Assembly (NCBI GenBank): GCA_023213395.1
Contig: CM041465.1
Span: forward strand, 40,059,741 to 40,123,740
Origin: Cycas panzhihuaensis
Lineage: Eukaryota > Cycadophyta
Length of the DNA stretch: 64,000 nucleotides
Reading direction: 5' to 3'
Below the pieces are notes generated by a model. The model searched no databases and had not been told where the DNA came from. It worked only from the letters and a program-made list of their open reading frames with translations. The translations under genes and the position numbers were made by a program. Within the stretch, counting starts at the first letter, position 1. Every line of letters starts with the position of its first letter. Shown in pieces: positions 34,690 to 44,729 of this stretch.

Positions 34690-36033
34690 TACACTTTTGA
34701 TGGAATCCCATGAGTATCTTCAAACCAAAGTAGAATAAATTCCTTTAAAATTTCCATTTGGGCCTCTATTGCTGCCAATTTATCTTCTGGGTTCTGAATT
34801 CTCTACATATCTGGCAGTGGTCTTCTATTCTTTTGTTCTAGCTTTGTTACAAATTGCCTTATCACTCTGGCCAAAAAGGAAGTCTTCCATTAGGAGACAT
34901 CCTATGGATCACAATGCAATGGATCAAGACCTTCCTCCAAGTATTCCTCTAATTCATTGAACTCCACTTTTGGTGCTTGATTGTTCAATGCCTCCAAAAT
35001 TTCTTGTCACTTCTTTTCAGCTGCCAACTTCCTCCTTTTTTGTTTTTCCTCTTCTTCATACTTCAAAGGCTTAGTCATTCTTAGATTTTTTTGTCCTTGT
35101 TCTGATTCCTATTTCCCTGTGGTAGGTTCCTCTCCTAGTTTCTACTTCCCTTCTCTTATTTCTCTCTTCAAATTCTTCTTTTCTCTTTACCTATAATCTT
35201 GCCCTCCTACTGGGTTTTGTGATATTTCCTCTATCCACACTTTTTCCTCCACTTCTTCTTATACTTTTGGACATGACTAGGAGTACTAGCCTACCACTAT
35301 GAATGAAGACAACCACTAATTTGTTTCTATAATTGTGCTAATTCTGATGGACCCCATCCTTGATCCCTTAAGTATAACTTTATCCATTTGGCCAGAAGAG
35401 GTTGTCCTTCTTCAACCATTGGTAATTGAATTCCTAGACATTGTGAAAATAGCAACCCTTAAAACAAGGTAGGATAGAATAATAAAACAGATTGAGTAAC
35501 ACCTTTTATTGCCTCCAAATTTTTGAGAATTTGGTAGCTCCAAATTTGGCCCAATTAAAATTTTGGCCCTCTATAACTCTAATCAACATTGTTCATAACT
35601 TAGTAGGCACAAATGAATTCTTTTGTCCAAGGATAACTCTTGTAAATACAAAGTGAGCTATCCAATGTATTTCTTTGGATGAGGTACCCAAAATTTGAAT
35701 TCCTGAAGTGGAGATGTTTGATTCTTTAGCTCTAATTTCTTGTGTGTATTATTCCCTAGATATCTATTTATCCTTGGAAATATCTGGTCCCTTATTTGGT
35801 AATCCTGTTATTTTTGTAATTGCTTCCATTGAATAATCCAACAAGGATGACTGCCATGTCACCAATGCCATTGCTATTGACAAAAAGCTATAGATATTAG
35901 GAAGGAATCTGACTAGTATATACCAGTCTAATCCTGTGACAATCATCTTCCTCTTGCATTTATCTTCTGGTTTCATCTCCCACCATTGTCTTTGAATTTG
36001 CTCATCGTCTGATTCTTGGAAAGTGACTGTCAT
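34690..36033 (-). pseudogene. GA ORF3: conserved accessory protein
   Basis: The N-terminal open part (36033-35764) starts MTVTFQESDDEQIQRQWW and contains LDYSMEAITKITGLPNKG. The frame continues past single stops with ISTSGIQILG, WIAHFVFTR (about 35650) and VIEGQNFNWAKF. A Lys/Arg/Glu-rich middle (35050-35300) and a helix-rich end follow: EEGLDPLHCDP (about 34915), ARVIRQFVTKLEQ, RPLPDM (about 34810) and EAQMEILKEFI. About 440 codons. Alignable with ORF3 of G0 and GC over both halves, and with GE1 over the N-terminal half. No known catalytic motif. I infer a structural or nucleic-acid-binding role only from charge and helices. Confidence 0.75.
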
Positions 36034-36249
36034 CCGTTACCATTCTATTGCCATTGTTTGCTTCCTTCCATTCTTCCTTCCTTACACAATTTCCTATGCC
36101 CTTGGTTCTTAGTCTTGATATAACTGATTCATAGCTTGTCCATTAAATGTTCCTATCCCCTTTCCATCTTCTTGTAATCATGGAAAGGCAATCGTTGTAG
36201 ATGACGATTGCATCCACCTTAATAACGGTCGCCTTTCTAATTTTGTGCA
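36034..36249 (-). other. GA spacer upstream of ORF3
   Basis: A non-coding stretch with the near-palindromic pair GGCAATCGTTG / GACGATTGC at 36188-36211. No gene. Confidence 0.4.
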
Positions 36250-36420
36250 ACCTTAATTACTCCACAATGATGTTTTCTATTAATGATGAAGGTAATTATG
36301 CCTTTTAATCATGATCACCCTTTAATTATCTTCCCATGATCAGCTTTCAATTATTTTCCTAGGATTGCTTTTTAATCATTTTCCCATGATCACCTTCTCA
36401 TGATGGTGCAATTACTATCC
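36250..36420 (-). repeat. GA TGATCA-rich imperfect tandem array
   Basis: Four to six units of 24-33 bp built around CCCATGATCACC and CTTTTAATTAT. The palindrome TGATCA recurs (about 36308, 36338, 36387). It occupies the spacer between integrase and ORF3, as in GE1 and GC. Confidence 0.65.
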
Positions 36421-36499
36421 TATGTTTTGCATCTTATTTTTTTCATTTTCTTTTTCTTTATATGTATATATATACATATACATACATACATATATATAT

Positions 36500-37700
36500 A
36501 TATATCATTATATAAGGTTTTGACCTACTACCATTCACTGTCTTTGTCAGTATTCTCCCATCAAGTTGTTCGAGTTGGACTACCCCATTCCTACCAATGC
36601 ATATTACTTTATACGGTCATAACCGCTGTAGATTTAACTTTCATGGTTTTATATAAAATTTGCTATTGTACATTAATACCAAATCATCCTCATGGAATTG
36701 TGGTATTCTTATATGTCAATTGTGGTAGGCCTTCTATTGTTATTTTTTAATTCTTAATTCCCATAGTGCTCATTCTCTTTTTTCATCCAACTTATGTAGC
36801 TCCATGATCCTTTTATTCCATGAGTCATGATCATTCATCTATAATTGTATAGCCACTCGAAAGCTTCCCACTTGAAATTCTAATAGAAGCATTGCTTTAA
36901 TCCATACACCAACTGAAAAAGTGTTTATTTATGTGGCTGCTTGATCGTTATCCTATATTCCCAAAGAATAAAATGCAATTGTTCTACCTAATATGTTCTC
37001 CCTTTACTATAGATTTTAGATAAGGCCATCTTTAGAATTTTGTTAGTGCTTTCCTACTTAACCATTAGCTCTAAGATAGTAGGGGGAAGATTGAAAATAT
37101 TGGATCACAAATTCATTCGTTAAATATTTTATATTACTATTTTGAAAACTACTACCCCGATCTGATACCAATTCTAATAGGCAACCAAAATAGACAATAA
37201 TATCTTCATACAAAACTTTTAGAGTACTTCTTGCATCACAATGTCTAAAATATCAAGCTTTTATCTATTTTGTGAAAAAGTCTGTGGCCACCAATATGTA
37301 TCTGATATTCATATGTTTTTTTGGGGGCTTATCGATCCAATAAAATCCAACCCCCGTTTTTTAAAGGGTGCTTATGACAAGATTAGATGCAGAGGTATAA
37401 AATGATTTTTGCTCATCTTACCTACTTATTGGCACATGTCACAACTCTTTAACCATTTTGATGTGTCCTTAAATATTAACAACCACCAGAAACCTACTAG
37501 TAGAATCTTCCTAGCTGTGGGTTCCACTCCCTGATGCTTGGCTATGACCCCTTCATGTGCTTCTTGCGAGATGCCGTGCACCTCATATTCCATTATACAT
37601 CACCATAACACACCGTCTGAACCCAACTTACATAATATTCCTCATACCAATTGAAACAAAAAAGTTTTACAAATAAAAATTTGTTATTCAATTCACTTTA
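36500..37700 (-). pseudogene. pol: GA integrase (decayed)
   Basis: The C-terminal tail NGVVQLEQLDGR, then VNGSRSKPYI, reads at about 36520-36600. The core motif ESTNKILKMALSKIY and KQPHKxTLFQLVYGL read at about 36910-37090, with stops before Glu and elsewhere. A short zinc-finger remnant lies at about 37400-37520. Order and content match GC. Confidence 0.75.
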
Positions 37701-38746
37701 GTCCTTTTGGTGTCTATCTAGTGGCCAGGTACTTAATGATCCCTTCATACCATTTTAGTATGGCTTCCATGGAGAATAATTATGTATATAGAAAATCATT
37801 TAGTATTCCTATGGTTGGTTCTTCTACTTCTCTTAAAAGCACATCTGGTATCATATGTTTGTCCCTTTTTTTTACTATAATTTTAAAATTGAGTTGTTGG
37901 AACAACATCATCCACCTGTTAATTTAGCCCTATAAAATAGGTTTATTTATCAAATATTTTAAGGCCCGATCTACATAAAGGATGAATGGGTTAGCTAATA
38001 AATAATGCTTGAATTTTTGCAAGGCATAAACCATACCAAGCCTTCCTTCTCTGTGACTAAGTAGTTTTATTCAGTAGGGGTCAATTTCCTACTAGCAAAG
38101 TGAATAGGCAGGTCTATATTATTGTTACCAAGTTAAGTTAAGACACATCCTATTATCATCAATAAAGCATCAACATGTACATGGAATGGTTGGTCCCAAT
38201 CTAAACATATTAGAATATAGGATTCTACAATTTTATTCTTTAGCAATACAAATGCTAATTACTGTTGCAAATATGATTCCCAGGCTATTTTTTTCTTAAG
38301 TAAATTTTTTAAAGGATTTGTAATCTGTGCATATCCTTTAATAAATTTCTGATAGTACCTTGTCATACCCAAAAAGGCCTTTACTTGTTTCATTGTTTTA
38401 GGTACTGGAAAATTTAAAATTATTGTCACTTTGCCTAGGTCCATTCATAGACCATCCTTACTTACAATATGCCCTAAGAAAGATGCAAATGCAAATAAAA
38501 TTGTACATTTTGTCAGGTTTAAGTAAAGTTTTCTCTTTCAACACATTTCAAGCATTGATCTCAGGTTTACCAAATGACTTTTTAGTAATGAATATATTGT
38601 CCAATCATCTAAAATAACTTTAATTGACTTACCAATTGCTTGTCAAAAATTATTCAGAATTATTCTCTGAAAGGTGGCTAGTGTATTTATTAATCTGAAG
38701 GGCATAACCTTGTATGCGTATGTCTCCCATTCGATGATAAAAATGG
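37701..38746 (-). pseudogene. pol: GA RNase H and C-terminal half of RT (decayed)
   Basis: The clear piece 38444-38259 reads MDLGKVTIILNFPVPKTMKQ, then KAFLGMTRYYQKFIKGYAQI, the RT connection region. The RT catalytic box near 38600 survives only as DDWTIYSLL-like remnants with a stop. RNase H (37750-38240) is frayed. The frame ends at the C2 LTR. Confidence 0.75.
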
Positions 38747-38976
38747 TAGTTTAATGCAAAGAAATTTAGAATGAGAGAACATATATATGAATAGACTTAT
38801 ATTACATTAAGGAGACAATCTCCTTAAATATACATTGAGTCTTGTAACTATTAAACTTTGGTTTGCAACTGACTCTTCTAGTAGTGACACATGTCACTAT
38901 TATAAGTATGAGTTACGTAACAAGGTTTTATCACATTGCCTTTTATAATATTTAGATAAAACATTATCTCCTAACA
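38747..38976 (-). repeat. C2 3' LTR
   Basis: Pairs with 51137-51364. On the coding strand the purine tract AATAGAGGG (38977 onward) precedes TGTTAGGAG. Confidence 0.9.
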
Positions 38977-39967
38977 CCCTCTATTAATATTTTATCTCTT
39001 TTAGTCCTATCTTATCTCTTAGAATCTAGAATTTTTCTTTTCCAAGAAGTTTTCTAAGCAGGTCTATAATTTGTTCCATAATAGGACAGTATTCCAATTT
39101 GATTTCTTTGTTGTGAACCTTTTCCCTTATAAAGTGGTGATGCATTTCTATATGCTTGATTCTGGCATAAAGAATTAGATTCTTGGTCAATTTAATGGCA
39201 CTCTGATTATCACAATGCAAGATTGTTGCTTGACTATATTGTTGATTGAAATTAATTAGAAGTTGTCGTAACCAAACTATTTCACATGTTACAGTTACAA
39301 CTACCTTATATTTAGCTTTACTTAATGAGAGTGTAAGTACGAGCTATTTTTTGCTACACAAAGAAACTGCGGTTAATTTCAAGAAGAAGTAATAACTACT
39401 TGTGGATTTCCTCTACTCCTTATCTCCTACCTAGTCTGAGTTATAATATCTTTGTAGCAGCTTTCCAATATCTTGCTTTAGGTTTCTGCATGTATCTTGA
39501 GACTACTCTGACTGAGTATGATATATTTGGTCTAGTGGTTATGAGATATATCAAACTTTTGATCAATTGTCTATATAAGGTGATATCAATTGATTATTCT
39601 CCTTCATTTGCTATCATATTTTAATTTATTTTCATGGGCATTGCATAAGGATTAAAATCCATCATCCTATATTTGATTAACATGTCCTTTATGTATTTGT
39701 TTTGAGACAGGGAAATGTGTTTTTGTTGTTGACTTACCTCTAATCCTAGATAGTAGTTAAGGAGACCTAGATCTGTCATTTTAAATTTCTTTTTTAGTTA
39801 CTTCTTTATCTCTATGATTGATTCCTCATCATTTCCTGTGAGAATTATATCATCTACGTAGATAATAATTATTATGATTAGTCCATTCTTTTTCCTTGTA
39901 TATAAGCTAGAATCTGAGCTGCAACATTGAAATCCATTTTGTCACAGATGCTAGTCTAATTTGGCAT
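38977..39967 (-). pseudogene. pol: C2 RNase H and RT C-terminal part
   Basis: The frame 39220-39026 reads MHCDNQSAIKLTKNLI and KHIEMHHHFIREKV, the copia RNase H end. RT continues upstream with LLNYYLGLEV and the intact catalytic IIYVDDIILTGNDEES near 39850-39880. It is broken at 39967 by GE2 inside the segment APHAxYAKLD and resumes at 47446. Confidence 0.85.
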
Positions 39968-40791
39968 TGTTGACTTATGTTTGTTCCTACTACCCTTGTA
40001 GGAATAGTGCACTTGTCAAGGTTACACAACGCTATAGTCTAGTTCAGGATACTGTCAACATGGTCATTCACATACATTCCACATATATTTCATATATAAT
40101 TCACAGAATGATACACAACAGTATAGAAATCAATACATACTTAGCAAATCATCATCACAACACCAAGAATACACCATTTTCCATGTAACTCTTCCTTTTA
40201 TTAAGTAATCAAGTCAATTTACATAGAGGCTGGAATGCATTCATGTGCATTCCGGACATCTGATCCTTCTGTTACATATGCATACCCAGATGGTACTTAT
40301 CATACAGTGATGCTCCAAATGGCTGTCATACATACTGTCTCCTACACCCTTACGTACCCATGATAATTGGCTCTCACCCTAACCTGGTGAATCATGCGTA
40401 CCTCCTTAAGTACTCATGTTGGTACCTTTTCATTGAAGGGTTATGACTGCCTATCATAACCGTACCCCTTCAGTCATGCGTACCCTTTCACTAATCACTT
40501 GTTCAGCACTTGATTAATCACCCTTTGTGTCCATACGTCTGTCCGTATGTTTGGCACCTCAACAGGTCTTCACTAGTCCCTTTGAGTTGTGTGTACCGCA
40601 TACGCTTGGTTACATTACATCATTGGTACATATCATCATACGTGCATCGATTCGCTTTTGTCATACGCACTCGAATATTAGTTTTCTCGTTTTACCTCGT
40701 GCGTACCTGCATATGTGCATCTTGCACAACTTGGGTTATTTGACCTACCTCTAGTCCTCACACAGCCACTGGATCACTTTTGACTCCAACA
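39968..40791 (-). repeat. GE2 3' LTR
   Basis: 824 bp. It differs strongly from its partner over about 40595-40700, where the GTAC-motif block is partly replaced, while the rest aligns well. Confidence 0.95.
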
Positions 40792-40865
40792 TCTATCCCG
40801 GGTCAACAGTTATGGGTTTGAGCATCCTTGCTCAACAAAACTCCAAAAAAATCAAAATTTCGGGG

Positions 40866-40885
40866 TATCCCTCCCCCACTCTATC
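40866..40885 (-). promoter_or_regulatory. GE2 candidate polypurine tract
   Basis: The same purine run as in GE1 at 2104-2123, about 75 nt from the 3' LTR. Confidence 0.4.
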
Positions 40886-41735
40886 TCAAGGCAGCTCCTG
40901 CTGCCTCTGTCCTCCCAAAATCTCCTCATTTATCTGTGTTAAGGTGGCAATAATGGCATCCTTCTCCTTTATTTTATCCTGAAGGGCCACTATCTGAGCT
41001 TTGTACCCTACCTCCATTTCCTGAATCATTTGGATAATAGGTCCCACTTTATCCTGCAGTGTGGGAGGTGCTGAAGGTTCTCCTACCTCCGTTGCTGGTG
41101 GGAAGTCTTCCCATTCTTCCCAAGATGCTTCTACTTCCTCTTCCTCCTCTTCTGACTCTTCTTCTCCCTTCTTTCTTTTTCCTCATCTACGGGCAACCTG
41201 TTTTGTTCAAAGAGGAAAGGATGTTCCTGGCGTCTTCTGTAGCCAAGTAAGCACCTTTTGCATATGCTTTTATACTCTCTGCTTTGCTTCCAGACTGGTT
41301 GTTGTGTCTAGAAATTCTGCTACCCACTGCTTGATAATTGGCTCCCGGGGAGAGATAGTAGCCCTGGTCAGTTGTACCTCTGGACACTGGTAGAATAAAA
41401 TTACCAGAAGCAATGAAGGATGATGGAATGGATGTGTCCTAATTTCTTGTAACTGCTATCTTATGTTTTCCACTAAAAACTCTGACTAATTCATCTTTTC
41501 TCCATCCCAAATTTTTAACAACACCTACATCATACTGCCCTGAATGTAGGTGTACTTTCACTTTGACAAAAACCTAGAATTAATCACTTTGGCCACCCAC
41601 TAAAGTTTGCCATCCATAATGTATGCTACCCTGATTTCGTCGAACATAATCTAAGTGTTGGGCTGGCATAATTCCCTCAGCCACATTTCCCGGTCTACCT
41701 CTGACGTCTTTGTTCTTAATGGATCCTTCTTTGCT
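40886..41735 (-). pseudogene. GE2 ORF3, C-terminal part only
   Basis: Follows GE1 ORF3 closely: EPIIKQWVAEF, SLEAK, KVLTWLQKTPGT, basic KRKKGEEE, the acidic run and WEEWEDFPPATE, then LQDKVGPIIQMIQEMEVG and KIKEKDAIIATLTQ, ending at TGA 40886-40888. Gln codons here stand where GE1 has TAG. Some shifts lie at 41200-41330. The N-terminal half was lost in the RT-ORF3 deletion at about 41730. Confidence 0.7.
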
Positions 41736-42640
41736 GACTATATGCCCTAAGAGATTCCCAAAGGATACCATAAAGGTACACTTTTCTAGATTGAGATACA
41801 ACTTACTTTCTCAGCAGGTTTGCAACATTTCCCTTAAGTTTTCTATATGATTTTTCATTAATCTATACAACATCCAATCATCTAGGAATACAACAACTTT
41901 TTCTCCAATAAACTTCCAAAAGATATTAATTACAATTATTCGTAAGACCTAATGGCATCACTTTATAGGTGTATGTACCCCATTCAGTTACGAATGTCAC
42001 TTTTGCCTGATCTTCCAGGGCAATCTGCACTTGATTGTATCCACTGAATCCATCTGTGAAGGAATAGATCTCATTTCCCCCAACTGCTTCTAAAATATCA
42101 TCCATAAAAGGTAACGGAAATGGGTCTTCTTTGTTACCTTATTCAGCTGTCTATAATCCACACAGACATGAATTTTCCCATTTTTCTTGGGAACCACTAC
42201 TACAAGGCTCACCTAGTCACTGTAGTCGATCTCGTATATATAACCTGCTTCCAACATTTTATCAAGTTCAGCCTTCACCTTCTCTTTGTATTTTGGATTC
42301 ATCCGGTATGGTCTTTGTTTCACCGGTTTTGCGTCTTCTACTAGATTGATATGATGCATTCCTATCTCCGGAGGAATGCCTTTCAGGTCTTTATAAGACC
42401 ATGCGAATACATCATGGAATTCTTCGAATAACTGCTGTGCTTCGGCTACTATTTTAGGATCCCAATAGTTTCCAATTCGAATAAACTTAGGATTTTCTGC
42501 ATTGCCAATATTAATCTCTGTAGTTTTTAACTTTGTTATATCTACATCTTCTGCATTTCTGGTTTTGTATCCCGGAGCGTCTTCTATCTTTCTTTCTTTG
42601 ACATTGAATTTTGTAAAGTCTACAGGATAATTCATAACCT
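41736..42640 (-). pseudogene. pol: GE2 reverse transcriptase (C-terminus deleted)
   Basis: The pre-RT segment FHDVFAWSYKDLKGIPPEIG and the RT start PVKQRPYRMNPKYKEKVKAEL are open to 42213. RT then continues with frame damage: VVPKKNGKIHVCVDYRQLNK, TDGFSGYNQVQ, and the catalytic VFLDDWMLYRLMKNHIENL near 41860-41900. The thumb NLEKCTFMVSFGNLLGHIVS follows (41801-41745). Just after SKEG the sequence jumps to ORF3, removing the rest of pol. Confidence 0.88.
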
Positions 42641-42945
42641 CTTCTTCTTTACTATGCATAGACTCTACCATTTCCTGATCTGTTAGGTGTTGTTCTAATT
42701 TTATGCTCATTATTCTAATATGTTTCAGGATTTTATTTATTTCTTTGTTATCTGAAGTATGCCTAAAGGTTCTTATGAAGGATTTCTTCAGGTTTCCCCA
42801 AGTGATATCTAGGTTTTGTTCCTTCCCTAGGAACCAGTCCTTTGCTACTCTCCCCAAGGTATGGTAGAAATAGTCGGGCCAATTCTGTTTAGGTATACTT
42901 AAGGATCTCCATTTTTGTTTACAAATCTATATATGTTTTTAAGGG
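42641..42945 (-). pseudogene. GE2 Gag-like core between protease and RT
   Basis: Reads KQKWRSLSIPKQNWPDYFYH, then TLGRVAKDWFLG, then ITWGNLKKSFIRTF. The Gag-core pattern is hydrophobic L, A-x2-WF, about 11 residues, TW-x2-L-x3-F-x3-F. It is in frame with the RT segment downstream. The element's ordinary Gag, with its own core (PLAWYK), lies 3 kb upstream, before the protease. The polyprotein therefore contains two unlike Gag cores. Comparable domains sit before RT in G0 and GB. Confidence 0.65.
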
Positions 42946-43680
42946 TTATGACCTATGTAGATTATTAGAATGGTTAGTTGGGTCGGATGATCGAACCATA
43001 TTCAAAACATCATTTGTAAATCTTGCCAACTCCTAAGAGTGGCTTGGTGGGATAGGTACCAGTACCAAGCTCTCCCCCGTAAGGTTAGGATTAAGTCTTA
43101 CTACCATTGGGTTTTATCCCAATTCCCATGATCTATCTAATACTCAACACAGTGTGTTAAATGGGTAGTCCCATATAATTGTTCCCCATAGAATGGTTTT
43201 ACGTAGTTCCCAATATAGATTTGATGGTTTGTTTCCTCTGGGATAATGATTTTACTATCTAGACCAGGATCGCTAGAAGTACTTACTAGCAATCCTCCTT
43301 CTATTTTTCTAGTTTTGGCGCCAATGGTTGGAAGAGATTTGTGGCTAAGTGGGTGTACCTCTAAGGAAGAGGAGGAAGGAATATTACTTCCTTCCTCAGG
43401 TTGTAATAAAGGGGGGGGGGTAGGGAATCTACCTCAGGACCCACGCCTGAAGTAGATGGGATGTTAGGATTACTATTAACTACAAAGAAACTATGAAAAT
43501 TACTAGGTAAACTAAGGGTTGGTTGGTCTAGGTTGTTATCATTTTTCAAATTATTATTAGTCAACATATACTCAAAAGAATCTGAATTATTGTCAATATT
43601 TATAGATACATATTTAGATAACAAATTACATCTATAAGAAGAAGAGTTTACTTCATATGCATCCTAAAGCCAGTAATCCA
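42946..43680 (-). other. GE2 linker with poly-C tract
   Basis: A low-complexity acidic/Ser/Pro linker between protease and Gag-like core, coding sense GPEVDSLPPP. It contains a run of ten C (G on the plus strand, 43411-43420). GE3 has twelve C at the homologous place, and the sequence after the run is in another frame in GE2. Segment 42946-43150 is poorly readable. Confidence 0.6.
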
Positions 43681-44470
43681 TGAATCTCATATTGTGCTCG
43701 TCATCTGAAGAGTTGTATATTTCCCCAAGATCTGTTGGTTCTTCTCGCTGGTGATTATTTGATGTGGCAGGCTCTTCTGCCATGTGGTGGATATGTTCTT
43801 CCCCAATAGAAGAGAATGTTGTGTCACTCATTACCATTGTGTTGGATCCTTCATCTAGAATCACTTCAATCAAGCTTCTTTCCAGCATTGGCAATACCAC
43901 TTTGTTGCCACTATTAGATAGAGTGAAGGTTATGTTTTTCCAATTCTAAAGGCATTGCGTTTTGTACAACCATGGCCTTCCCAACAGTGTCAGATAGGGT
44001 GTTGCTCCTTTCTCCATTTCCACAATCGTGAAGTCGATCCGTACCACTATCCCTGCCATGTCTACTTTAATGTTGGCTAGTCTGGCCATTGGTCATACCA
44101 ATAGTTTATTAGCCAATTTCAGCGAATAGGTCACTACTTCCAACTTCGGGCTTCCCAATCTATGCCACGTTGCAGCTACTAATACGTTCACTGATGTGCC
44201 TCCATCAACAATTACCCGTGGGAATGTTTCCCCCAATACTGACATGGTTACAATTAGATCCATATCGAATGATGGTATAATTTACTTCCAACTCTTGGTA
44301 ATTCCTTTCTGTAACACTCCTCTTTTGATCCAATCAATAACTTGAGATAGAGGAATAGTCAACTATAACTGTTTTACCAGATTTTCCATCAATAGCAACA
44401 TTCTGGGAATATCCTCTGCTGGCAATTCTTTGAAAAGCTCTTCCATTTGCACTATTTGGGGCTTTGTCTT
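43681..44470 (-). pseudogene. pol: GE2 protease
   Basis: Follows the GE1/GE3 protease: FDMDLIVTMSVLGETFPRVI, then VDGG (active site, about 44190-44215), ANIKVDMAGIVVRIDFTI, LLGRPWLYKTQC, and after 43900 an open stretch EEHIHHMAEEPATS to RFMDYWL. Isolated stops occur at Arg, Gln and Trp positions. The active site is D-G-G, as in GE1 and GE3. Confidence 0.85.
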
Positions 44471-44729
44471 AAGTTCTTCTGGTATTTTCTCTTGTTCCTT
44501 TTATTTATTCTTTTGTACATAGACGCATTTCGTTTCTGGTTTACCCATTGGTAATGTATTCTCCTCCCGGACTAGGCCATCTAACACCTATTTCGCTTTT
44601 CTATACCGATTCAATTCTGTCGATGGATCTGGATATCCTTCATCCAATTTCTATTTCTATTTGTTTTGTAATTTAACATTCTTGGTTTCTGGTATGATTA
44701 TCATCAGGTTAGTCGCTTTGGCTTTCCCT

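Larger units (their letters stand above)
34681..38746 (-). mobile_element. GA: gypsy element fragment, minus strand
   Basis: In the coding direction the visible order is RT (38746 down to about 38250), RNase H, integrase, integrase C-terminus (near 36500), TGATCA-rich array, ORF3. The 5' part is cut off at 38746, where the copia C2 LTR starts. The last 600 bp (38140-38746) are repeated, diverged, in GB on the other side of C2 (51365-51970). No intact long frame remains. Confidence 0.85.

Noticed and set aside
36400-36750. 116-codon plus-strand frame, hydrophobic, possibly a membrane protein
   Set aside because: It lies antisense to the GA integrase tail and over a TATA-type microsatellite; the minus strand explains the sequence.
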